Positions 1-8,944 of a stretch of DNA of 19,625 nt are shown here, one piece after another. The notes under the pieces are model-generated. The model ran no database searches. It was not told the DNA's origin and saw only the letters and a list, made by a program, of their open reading frames with translations. This DNA is from Stemphylium vesicarium (taxonomy: Eukaryota; Ascomycota; Dothideomycetes; Pleosporales; Pleosporaceae): positions 1 through 19,625 of the forward strand of contig QXCR01000307.1 in assembly GCA_004380135.1 (NCBI GenBank), in the 5' to 3' direction. Numbering within the stretch: position 1 is the stretch's first letter; each line of letters starts with the position of its first letter. Made by a program: the position numbers and the translations under genes.

Positions 1-103
1 AGACAGGCAGGCAATACTAGACCCTCCAGCAGCTCACAATACCGCGTTATGCTCCATAACGGCGTATTTCAGCTTAAACAAGCCGGCTTATGCTGAAACT
101 GGC

Positions 104-217
104 CTTGTGGGGGATCGAACAATAGACCTTCGGCCCTATTCCTCCGACCCCGCACGCCAGCAGTTCACTGATCATAATGTCAGGACGCAGCCCTGCACCA
201 CTACGCCATGCAACCAA
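104..217 (-). other. tRNA-like / SINE-like Pol III box pair
   Basis: Read on the minus strand there is an A-box-like stretch TGGCGTAGTGG (about 213-203) and, about 90 nt downstream, a B-box-like stretch GTTCGATCC (about 121-113). Order and strand agree with an internal Pol III promoter. The stem expected around the B-box loop does not pair well, and the spacing is longer than in a tRNA without intron. A tRNA-derived SINE relic or a decayed intron-bearing tRNA gene is therefore more likely than a working tRNA. No anticodon can be assigned with confidence. Confidence 0.3.
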
Positions 218-226
218 AAGGTACGT

Positions 227-249
227 ATGATCAGTGAACTACTGATCAT
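227..249. repeat. Perfect hairpin, 9-bp arms, 5-nt loop
   Basis: Arms ATGATCAGT (227-235) and ACTGATCAT (241-249) are exact inverted copies around the loop GAACT. The first 14 bases (ATGATCAGTGAACT, 227-240) are also the exact inverted copy of AGTTCACTGATCAT at 162-175, inside the tRNA-like segment. A short GGTGCAGG (250-257) again matches the minus strand of 190-197. The piece looks like an inverted partial duplication of the tRNA-like sequence. Confidence 0.6.
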
Positions 250-301
250 GGTGCAGGATAGTATATATCGTCATCTGGCCTGACCCGGCCTGACAGTAGT
301 A

Positions 302-1480
302 ATATAAATAGTAGAGGTAAAGGCGTATATCTTAAGTATATAAGAGTAGTTCTAGAAGTAGATAGTTAAGCTATAAATAGATATTTATATACTACTTAAG
401 ATAAACTTATTATAGAGAAATATATTATAGATATAAAAGTTTAGAAGATAGTATTACTTACTACTATTTTAGATAGTAGAAGTGCTTAAGAATATAGATA
501 TAGAGTAAATAGAGATAATCTAGCTAGGTATTCTAGCACTCTAAGAGAAGAGAGTGTAAACTATAGTTAAGAACGTAGTATAGGAGATAGAAATAAACTA
601 GGCGGTACGCATTACTATAAGTAGCTTGGCGCGGAATGGAGTAGTTAGAATGGGAGGCGCGATTAGCGTATAGTATAACGAAACGCAATCCTTCTCCATC
701 ACACTAGGCAAGAGAGAGGAACAGAATCCTTATGCAGCAGAGCTGGCAGCAATGGCTGAGGCGCTGGGCAGGCTATCGAAGCTAAGGTTTCGCAGCATCG
801 CACTTATAATAAGAAACAAAGCCGCTATGCTTACGCTTAGAAGACCACGGTAGCAGTCTAGGTAAAGCTATATTAGCTAGTTCTATAGAACTATATAGAC
901 GCTAAAAAGAGACGGTAATATAGTAATAGTACTATAGCTACCTATAAGCGAAGAGTGTAAGCTCGTACGCCTTACTAAGTAGGAGGTAAAGTTATTAATA
1001 AGACTAAACGCTATACTATAGATATAGCTCCTTTAGATATAATTAACTACGTATAATATAGCTTATAAGTAAAGTATAGCTAAGAAGATACTAATAGACG
1101 TAGAAATATACTCTAAATAAATTAATATAGTACTACTAAGAAAGTATACGTAATAACTCTATAATAGGCTATTATAGAAAGAGAGTAGCGTACTTACTTA
1201 GCTTAGAATAAGTATAGTATAGCTAAATACGTATTAACACTAAATTAAAGTATTAACAACAGACTAATGCGAATATGGACAGGCAGCAGAGACAGTGGAG
1301 CATTTTCTGTTCCGCTGCCGGAAGTGGATGATACAGCGGACAGAAATGCTGCGGTGCACGCAGATAAGCAGGGGAAATATGTTATTCTACCTAGGCGGCA
1401 AAGCAGCGACAGACGACGTGAAATGGGCGCCAGATATGGATGCAGTGCAAGCGACGATACGATTCGCAATAGTAATATAA
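302..1480 (+). pseudogene. Tad1-like LINE ORF2, C-terminal part, RIP-mutated
   Basis: One frame (first codon base = 2 mod 3) runs from about 302 to the stop at 1478-1480 with many TAA/TAG stops but no frameshift. Recognisable in order: a linker reading LGILA.*EKRV (about 512-552), which fits the region after RT in fungal Tad-type LINEs; the RNase H block ITLGKREEQNPYAAELAAM (698-754), with the Glu of YAAEL; and a Cys-rich tail CEYGQAAETVEHFLFRC (1268-1318), then WAPDMDAV.ATIRFAI, typical of the C-terminus of Tad-like elements. The second Cys of the C-x-C-G motif is now Tyr (TGT to TAT, RIP-like). The endonuclease and the RT core are missing, so the copy is 5'-truncated. Two islands (about 690-840 and 1265-1480) are almost unmutated, while the DNA around them is heavily mutated. 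Family assignment comes from remembered motif patterns, not from a search. Confidence 0.8.
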
Positions 1481-2255
1481 AGACTTAAGGCAAACTAATT
1501 TCTAACTACTAAGTTAGCTTAGCTACTAATATAAATATATTAGTAGCCTTATATAATTAATAGTAGATAGTACTTTAATTACTAAAAATAAAATATTAAA
1601 TATTTAGAGAATCTCTTAAAGATACTAACTCTAAGCTAGTCTACTACTAGTAATACTAACTTATAAGTATCTAATAAAAAATAATTATAAATAAGGAAGA
1701 GATATACTAAGATATAGAGTAAGAGCTTTAACTTAGATAATAAGCTATATAAAGAAGTAAGCTAAAAAAGATATATAGGCTAAGAAGACTAAGACGTAGT
1801 ATAGGAAGTGTAAAGCTAGACTAGCGTTAGTAGCCCTTTCGGCTCGGCCGCCGGGCGTAAATAAATTGTGTGTGTGTACTTCGCGTGTGTCCATACGATA
1901 TAGGCCATACTCGATATTGATGTGGTCAGCGGCCTAGACCTCGGGACTTCCAACACGAGTAGTCCGCTGTCTAACTATACTAGACGCAAGATTATGCTTC
2001 TCTACACTAACGTATTTATAATTTTAGCTCTTATTCTAAAATTACGCACTATAGAATGCGTACGTATCTAGCTCTTTAGCCCTTAGCATCTCTTAGCTAA
2101 GCCCCTTATATAATTAAAACTCTCTCTCTACGCTATATACTAAATAAGTTAAGTTTTTATATATAGTCCCTAAAGAAGAGAGCTTAAAAACGCGAGTAAT
2201 TTTGTCTATAATTAGCTATTAAGGAAATGGTAACGCTATTCGTCCGCTATTTATT
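1481..2255. other. LINE 3' side and AT-rich spacer, no gene seen
   Basis: Positions 1481-1830 are strongly AT-rich and stop-filled, likely the mutated 3' UTR of the LINE. Positions 1830-1980 form a cleaner, GC-richer island with a (TG)n run at about 1867-1877 and may be the conserved 3' end of the element. From about 1985 the sequence is again mutated and runs into the membrane-protein pseudogene, whose promoter would have to lie here. No TATA box or terminator can be trusted in such TpA-rich DNA. Confidence 0.4.
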
Positions 2256-3227
2256 ATGCTAAAGAAGGCGCTATATATAGCTATAACTATCGTCGTCTTT
2301 ATAGCTCTCGCTATAATCGCGCTTTAAGTCCTCTATAAAGAAGCGTACGTAGATTCTAGCATCCTAACTCTAAAAGTATATTATCTTTACTTTATAGTAT
2401 TAATGCTAGCCTACTATAGAAACTAACTAGGGCTTCTTTAATAGTTTAATTTTATAAGCGCGCTCTCTAATGTGCTTCTATCGTCAGCGCATGCACTCCG
2501 CGACCGCGATCTACTCGATGGCCTTCAGGACCTTCAGGAGGGAGCCAGAAGCGCTCTGGACGCGGCTGCAACCAGAGTCGTCGACGCCGCTAGCCAGGCG
2601 GAAAGTGCGATAAGCTCTGCAGTAGCCACTGTTCAGAACATTGAGGAGAATGTCCCTCGAAACTGCTCGCTGGGCACGAAGCGCTTCTGCATCGGCTATG
2701 AAAAAGACGTGAACTGCTCTGAATTGCCGCTCAACCTGTCGAGCCTTTTGCCTAACAGTGTGCAAGAGCTGCCAGGTCCCGTGAGAGACGCTATTCATGA
2801 CCGTGCAGATGCCTTATCACAGCTAGTGGAGAGTTCGACTAGGTTTCCCGCATTCTCCGTACGAGATACCTTAATATCCGGCTTAATCTTGATGAGCATA
2901 GTCGCAGTTCTTTCCCTAAGCCTAGCGTCTGGGCGGCCATAGGTCATCACCAGAGTCTTTGGTAAGTTCAAAGCCGTCCCCAGAGCGCTGGCTCTGTTGG
3001 CTCTGGGTTTGCTTTGCTGCTCTCCTCTCGTCTTGCTTGGCATCATTCTGAACGTAATTCTCAACGCGTCTGATGCATTGCCATCGTGGGTGGGAGTGGA
3101 AATGGGTGAAGTTTGTGATCTCAGCTTTGCCGCTCTCGCCTGCGCCCTAGTGTTGACGGTCATCTTCGCTATAGTACTAAGCGTTATGGTGTATATATAT
3201 AAAGGTAATATTAAGAGTAGAGAGTAA
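2256..3227 (+). pseudogene. Multi-pass membrane protein gene, five RIP-type stops
   Basis: From the ATG at 2256 to the stop at 3225-3227 a single frame encodes 323 codons, interrupted only by TAA/TAG at 2325, 2424, 2439, 2442 and 2940. All five can be explained as CAA or CAG (Gln) changed by C-to-T in CpA. Visible layout: a hydrophobic segment at about residues 5-24, a second at about 40-55, an Ala-rich amphipathic helical stretch at about 82-135 (DAASQAESAISSAV), three Cys (about 137, 145, 154), a hydrophobic segment at about 204-223, then two more at about 244-270 and 289-316, ending in a short basic tail. Residues 73-310 are nearly free of RIP changes apart from the stop at 2940; residues 1-72 are heavily changed. 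I do not recognise the family. A helical Cys-bearing loop between membrane segments could fit a surface or membrane-remodelling protein, but that is a guess. A start upstream of the TAA at 2220 cannot be excluded. Confidence 0.65.
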
Positions 3228-3432
3228 TCTAGAGTAGAGATATATAGTAGAAAGCATTTTTAGTATAGAGTATTATTATCCTTTAGTTACTACTATTAGA
3301 GGATATTATTATAAGGATATAAGGCTTAGAGTAAAGATAGGCTATTAAAAGTATTTTATTCTATATAAAGTAAGCCTACCTAGAATAAGCCTAGTATATA
3401 GATATAATTAGAATTAACTCTAAAGAACGCAT
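3228..3432. other. AT-rich spacer before the gypsy LTR
   Basis: RIP-mutated DNA between the membrane-protein pseudogene and the start of the gypsy element. TpA-rich, with stops in all frames. It probably holds the former 3' UTR of the pseudogene. No repeat or signal stands out. Confidence 0.4.
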
Positions 3433-3898
3433 TGTTACAGATAATAAGCAAAGGCCTCTCCTGGACGAAGGATGCGATATTGGCAGCTAATAGTCGCACA
3501 AACCGTTAGGTAATAATTAGCGCGGGGCGCGCGGATTACGTAACTAGTATCCCGCCAAGATAAGACCTCTAGGAGGCTACTATATAAAGGGAGGCTAGCG
3601 CCCTCCTAAACCTCCTACTTAGTAGGGAGGCATAGGAGGATATAGGACTTAGTAATAAGGATATAAGAATAGAAAGGTTTTATTATTTCTCTTATTATAG
3701 TTAACTCTTATAGTTATATCTCTTACCTAGATTACTAACTAGTTATTTTATTACTTATATAGAATTAAATTATCTTTACTTAAATACCTACTATTCTACT
3801 TAGTTGCTAGATAACTCTATAGGCCTACCGCCACACAATACCTCACCTGCCTTAGTACGGACTAGGAATAGAGAAGTGTCGCTAAACCCCATATAACA
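3433..3898 (+). repeat. Probable 5' LTR of the Ty3/gypsy element
   Basis: The stretch begins TGTTACAG (3433), a usual start for fungal gypsy LTRs, and may end in TAACA (3894-3898), giving a TGTTA/TAACA terminal inverted pair and a length of 466 bp. A TATA-like TATATAAAG lies near 3581-3589 and a GC-rich, nearly palindromic block (CCTCCTACT / AGTAGGGAGG) at about 3609-3630, suitable for the R region. Gag starts 72 bp further on. No second copy is in the window because the element is cut short at 8724, so both ends are inferred and the 3' end is the weaker call. I could not identify a primer-binding site with confidence. Confidence 0.45.
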
Positions 3899-3970
3899 CT
3901 TTGACCACCTACGGACTCTATAGAAGGTATTCACTAACTATACGCTTCGAGAAGATTAGCAAGAGCAGTA

Positions 3971-5728
3971 ATGGCAGCAGCGAACAACAGAAGACACGCA
4001 CCAGCCACGCCAGCCGCGGTGCCAGGTCCTAGTAAGACCTACCCGCCTACTAACGACGAAATGCTCGAGAACTCTAAGTCTAAGGATAATAATAATATCT
4101 AGATAGAGTTAGCTAGAGATCTTAAGCGTTAGCTTAGGGCTTAGGCAAAGTAGACTACTACTCTAATAGAGCTAGTAAACTAGCTTATAGCATAAGTTAT
4201 AGCTACGCTAAATAAACGCCTATACTTAAAACCTAAGATAGCGACACCTAAGAAGTACGATAGTAGATAAGCTAAACTCCGTATATTCCTTACGAATATT
4301 AAACTATACTACGAGTTCAACGGCGCACTAGACGATTAAGGAAAGATCCTTATAGCTAGCATGCATATAAAAGGAAAAGCGGCTAGCTAGATGTAGCCCT
4401 TTATAGACGACTACCTTAAAAGCCCCCGCCTAGGAGGCGAGAAGAAGGAAACACAACAACTATTCGCCAGCTAGACTAACTTTAAAGAGGAAATGGGACG
4501 CATCTTTGGGGAAGTAGACGACCAGAACCAGGCAGAGAAAGCGATTACTCGCCTAAAGCAGACCAAGTCAGTATCCTCGTACACTGCCGAATTCAAGCAG
4601 CTATAGTCACGTATCGACTGGGATAACGCAGCACTTTAAACGGTATACGAGAACGGTCTAAAGGACTTAATTAAGGATAGTTTAGTACACTATAATAAGC
4701 TAGCGGATCTACACGCGTTAGTAGAACTAGCCACCTATATTAATAATAGGCTATAGGAACGCAACTAGTAGAAGACACGAAACATCTTTATCCTAGCTAA
4801 CACGAAGAAATTCCGCTAGAATATTTAGATTAATAAAGAAGAGGATATTATTATAATAGACTAAGTATAAGCTAAAGATTAAAAGCCTAAGGGAAGATAC
4901 TATAATAGACTTTTTAAGAAAGAGCGTTAGAAATACTATAATAATAAAGTATATCTCTAATATAGAAAGGAAGAACACTTCTATAGAGACTACCTAGAGA
5001 ATAATAAGGGGTAATAAGGAGCTATTAAGATTAGGATAATTAGATAAGGCACGCCCTACTCTAGAGAATAGTCTACTAATAGCAACATTAGCGACATAGA
5101 ACTATACAAGGAAGCTCAGCTATTAGACAACGCCACGTATAAGCTCCTCCCCCAAGCAGTTAAGGCCAAAGACGTAACAAGTTAGGACGAAGTCTAGCCC
5201 ACTAACTTAAAAGTCCACGTAGTCACGTTACGACAGCGCCTACAAGACTAACAATGCTGGAAATGCGGCTAGGACTCGCACCTAGCAAACGAATGCAGCT
5301 ATAGGGGACGAATCGCTATTACTAGCCTAGAAGCTAAGGAAGCAATAAAAGAAGCCTTTAATAAATAACTATACTTTAAAGAAGTTGTTATAGAAGAAGA
5401 TAAAGAACTCTCTAAACTAAAGAAAAAACCTTAGTAGACTTATAGAAAGAATTAAGCCTAGAAAGATATAAGTAAGAATAGACTAGTTAAGGACGAATAG
5501 TATATAAAGAATATGCTAACGGGCTAGGGACCTATACCTTACAACTACTTATATTAGACATTCTACTATAAGGATAACTATAGAACCTACTACGACGCTA
5601 AGTACGGCGCAGGCTACTTTCCTAGGAAGAGGAAAGATAGACAGTTAAAAAACTAGGATACCACTAGGGATAGAGTTACGCTAGTATAGGCAGTCCTAAA
5701 ACGACCCTCTATAACGTACGAGATATAA
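3971..5728 (+). pseudogene. gag: Ty3/gypsy Gag with two zinc knuckles, inactivated
   Basis: The ATG at 3971 opens a frame that keeps the Gag pattern for about 580 codons despite numerous stops: 23 between the ATG and 4993, all TAA or TAG. A capsid-like part (KPKIATPKKYD near 4228-4260, YTAEFKQL near 4580-4605) is followed by two CCHC zinc knuckles. In the first (4952-4993) all three Cys codons now read Tyr (TAT, TAT, TAC) while the His (4976-4978) remains: Y-x2-Y-x4-H-x4-Y. The second (5255-5296) is an intact C-x2-C-x4-H-x4-C reading CWKCG...H....C. A functional Gag would coat genomic RNA in virus-like particles. The frame changes by -1 before the protease, with the overlap at about 5650-5730, so Gag and Pol may have been joined by programmed frameshifting, or an indel separates them. 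Confidence 0.75.
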
Positions 5729-8724
5729 ATCCGCAGAACCTTAGGTTAAGGACGGAAGTCTTAGTACACGGACATAAGATAATAGCAACTATTAATAGTA
5801 GTGCTATCTAGATAATTATCTCATTACGAGTAGTAGAAAGATATAATATACCCTACTAAGCTAAGAAATAGCTAGTACGAGTAGTATTAGCTAACGATAA
5901 CCCTATAGGATATAAGAGCGGCATAATAAGACTAGAGACCTAACCGCTATTACTAGACGTAGCAGAGATAAGAGACTAAATAAATATTAATATTATAGAT
6001 CTTAGAGAAGAAGACATATTAATTAGCTATAATTAGTTAATTAAGTATAACCTAGCTATTAATTAGCTAAAGAAGATAATACTCGGCCGAGAACCTGCGC
6101 GTAAGGTTGCTAAAGTATAGAAAGAGAAACGCCTAATAGTCTAGAGCTCACCTAAGAATAAGAGAATTAGTAAGATCTTACCTTATAAGATCGCGAGAAT
6201 TTATAAGAAAGACTCTAAGAGAATAGAAGTTATATAGTTAAAACGCGCCGCAACTATAAAGAAAGGGCCTATACTACTAGATATTCTAAAAGAATATAAT
6301 ATAAGCGAGTTTAGAGAACTATTTAAGGAAATAGAAGTAACTAAGTTAGTAGATTACTAGAAGTAGGATTACGAGATCCACATCTAAGAAGGAGCTAAGC
6401 TTATCCTAGGACTAATATACCTAATCGCGCCCGAGCATAAGCTAGAGTTGCGCGAATACCTTAGAAAGAACCTAAGTAAACGATTCATCCGCAAAAGCGA
6501 AAGCCCGATAGCTTCGCCTATACTATTTATTAAGAAAGCTAATAGAAAGTAGCGACTATATATTAACTACTAAAGAGTAAATAGCGGCATAATAAAGAAT
6601 TAATACCTACTATTACTAATAATAGAGCTTATAGACTAACTCTAAGGAGCGAAGTAGTTTACTAAATTTAACGTTTAGGAAGGATTTTACTATATTTAAA
6701 TTACTAAAGGACACGAGTGGAAGACCGCCTTTAAGACAAAGTACGGACTATACGAGTATACAGTTATGCCGTTTAGCTTAATAAACGCGCTAGCAACCTT
6801 TTAGGCAGTTATTAATAAGGCACTCTATAAGTATCTAGGAATCTTTATAGCCGCCTACCTAGACGATATACTAGTGTATTCTAAAGGCACGCTAGAAGAA
6901 CACATAGAATATGTAAAGAAGATACTATAGAAACTTAAGTAATATAAGCTATACCTATAACCTATAAAGTATAAATTCTATATAAAGGAAATAGAATTCC
7001 TAGAATTTATTATTTTAATAGAAGGTATAAAAATAAATCTAAAGAAAATCTAGACTATATAAAAGTAGCTAACTTCTAAAATAGTTAAGAATATATAATT
7101 CTTTCTAGAATTTGTAAACTTTTATAGAAAGTTTATTAAGAACTACTTTTAGATTATAATACTACTTATAGAGATTATAAAAAAAGAAGTAAGGTTTAAA
7201 TAAGAAAAGGAATACTAAAAGGCTTTTAACTAACTAAAGTAGGTATTTCTTAAAGCCCCTATACTTAAGATATACGACCCTAGACGTAAGACGCGAGTTA
7301 AGACTAATGCGTTAGATTATACACTCAGCGCTATATTATTATAGCTATGTAATAATAGGAAATAGAGACTAGTATTCTACTATTCTAGAAAGTTCTCTAG
7401 AGTAGAACTTAACTATAATATTTATAATAAGGAACTACTTAGAGTAGTTAACGCCTTTAAATAATAGGAAGTGTACCTATTAGGACTTCTAGACTAAATT
7501 AAAGTATTTTCTAATTACTAGAACTTAATAAGCTTTATAATAACTAAGAAGCTTAACTAAAGATAAGTCTAATAGGCTAAGATACTTTCTTAGTTTAACT
7601 TTAAGATTATTTATAGAGCTAGAACGCTTAACGGAGTAGTAGATGCTCTAAGCCGAAGATCTAATCTACGAGAAGAAGGTTATAAGGAACCACATGACGC
7701 AGTACTCAAAAGGATGCCCGACGGCAGTCTTAAGTACAACCAGCCGGAACTGGCTAGAGTAGCCAAGGTGGCCGAGCGGGTAGAAACGTTACAACAACAG
7801 TGGCAGCAGAAAGCAGCCAGCTGGGAAGTAGATCATGACAATACAGATCACGACGACCTGTATAACGACGCACTGGAATACTGAGGTATAATTAACAAGG
7901 AATGAATATACGTACCCCTAGAAATAAGAAAGGATCTTATTAGAGAACTGCACGAGTCCCTAGAATACGGACATGCAGGCGTTAACGAAATAGTTAGACG
8001 ACTAGCAAAGGTGTTCGCTATACCACGCTTGCGAGCGTAGGTGCAGGATATCCTAGGCAACTATTTAGCATGTCACTAGAACAAGCCTAAGAGATATAAG
8101 CTCTACGGCCTGCTGCAACCCTTACAGCCGCCCGTACGACTATAGGCTAGTGTAACGATAGACTTTATTATAAAGCTCCCGAAATCGTTAGAACTAGGAT
8201 TAGTAAGACTCTGCGATATAGTACTAGTCATCGTTAATTAATTAACTAAAGCAATAAAGTTTGTGCCCACGGAAGAGACTATTATAGCGGAAGAATGCGC
8301 GTACGAAGTCACTAAGGCACTAGTATTAGAGCACGGGATGCCTAAAGAGTTTATTACTAATTGTAATAAACTATTTACGTCTAAATATTAGGACGCATTC
8401 CTAGCAAGGCTAGGTGTAAAGAAGAAGCTATTAACTAGCTTCTACCCCAAGACAGACGGCTAGATAGAACGAACGAACTAGACACTAGAATAGTATCTAA
8501 GGATGTACGCTAATAAGCTGCAAGATAACTAGGTTAAACTCTTACTAATAGCATAATTAGCCTATAATAGCACGAAATCGGCGACTATAAAGCACTCGCC
8601 GCACTATGCAAATTATAGATATAAGCTAGTTACTTATCGAGATCTAAAGGATATAGAAAGTATCGTAGTAGGCGCAGATAATAAAGCCCGCCTTATGCGA
8701 GAACTCTACGAAGAACTAAGTAAG
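5656..8724 (+). pseudogene. pol: Ty3/gypsy Pol (PR-RT-RNaseH-IN), inactivated
   Basis: A single frame (codon base 1 mod 3) continues from the protease to the break at 8724 with many TAA/TAG stops and no net frameshift. Protease: VLVHGHKI, then NSSA at 5794-5805 where the family has DSGA, so the catalytic Asp is lost. RT: FIRKSESPIASP, WKTAFKTKYGLYEY and YLDDILVYSK, with the YLDD box (6856-6867) intact. RNase H: TNALDYTLSAIL (7303-7338) where TDASDYAL is usual, so the first catalytic Asp is now Asn (7306-7308); later SNY*N replaces a DHKN-type motif. Linker 7640-7890 is clean and Gln-rich. Integrase: HESLEYGHAG with the HHCC zinc region (one Cys to Tyr, NYLACH), first Asp kept in VTIDFI (8161-8163), second Asp changed to Asn in ITNCNKLFTSK (about 8350-8385), Glu kept in IERTN (about 8464-8478). 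Every named loss fits G-to-A in TpG. Two TGA stops (about 7881 and 7902) fit TGG changed in another context. Confidence 0.85.
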
Positions 8725-8932
8725 TGTCAGATTAGATGAGATATATCGTAGAATAGATGATTGTTCATTATGTGTGTTCTTGATGATGGTGCTATCACGA
8801 TGTATATGCTCTCGTGCAAGTAAGGCCGAAGTAGAATTAAGGCGGGTTAGCTAATATAGCTATAATTAATACTAATACTAAAACTACCTACTAGATAGCC
8901 TTCTTTCTAATAGTAATACCTACTATCTAATA
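8725..8932 (-). repeat. Copia LTR (3' LTR, left copy)
   Basis: 208 bp, TGTCAG at 8725, end mutated to CTAATA (from CTGACA) at 8927-8932. The first 110 positions are clean (TGTGTGTTCTTGATGATGG and so on), while from position 111 (8835) every difference from the right LTR is A or T here and G or C there. It therefore carries RIP changes only in its inner part. Confidence 0.95.
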
Positions 8933-8944
8933 TACCCCCTTAGC
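8933..8944 (-). promoter_or_regulatory. Polypurine tract of the copia element
   Basis: On the minus strand, AAGGGGGTA lies directly before the left LTR. It is the expected primer site for plus-strand DNA synthesis and fixes the element's orientation. Confidence 0.75.

Larger units (their letters stand above)
1..301. other. Non-mutated non-coding flank
   Basis: This stretch keeps normal CpA and TpG dinucleotides, unlike the AT-rich LINE relic that follows at about 302, so it lies outside the RIP-mutated tract. No reading frame of useful length is visible. It holds a tRNA-like minus-strand segment, a perfect 10-bp palindrome AAGCCGGCTT (80-89) flanked by TCAGC (69-73) and GCTGA (92-96), a perfect hairpin at 227-249, and a short direct repeat of GGCCTGAC near 277-293. 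The join to the LINE at about 300 is probably the 5' truncation point of that element. Confidence 0.5.
3433..8724 (+). mobile_element. Ty3/gypsy retrotransposon, 3'-truncated, RIP-mutated
   Basis: Gene order Gag, protease, RT, RNase H, integrase is that of the Ty3/gypsy group, and it differs from the integrase-before-RT order of the copia element beside it. The remaining part covers a probable 5' LTR through the integrase core. The sequence stops inside the integrase C-terminal region exactly where the copia LTR starts (8725), and neither the integrase end nor a 3' LTR appears on the other side of the copia element. Mutation is patchy: 3840-4080, 4440-4620, 5100-5300, 6710-6900 and 7640-8060 retain much CpA and TpG, while the stretches between are almost free of them. 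Confidence 0.85.

Noticed and set aside
1245..1488. Three short frames (minus 1245-1469, plus 1267-1488 and 1295-1480) as separate small genes
   Set aside because: The 1295-1480 frame is the tail of the LINE ORF; the other two are its shadows. They look open only because this island escaped mutation.
2795..3163. 122-codon minus-strand frame
   Set aside because: It is the shadow of the clean part of the membrane-protein pseudogene. The plus frame shows hydrophobic segments and continues through both neighbours; the minus frame has no motif.
3609..3630. Rho-independent-style terminator hairpin in the gypsy LTR
   Set aside because: It is near-palindromic but lies in a eukaryotic LTR where such terminators do not apply; more likely part of the R region.
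7848..8060. 70-codon minus-strand frame
   Set aside because: It lies antisense to the clean integrase zinc-region segment of gypsy Pol.
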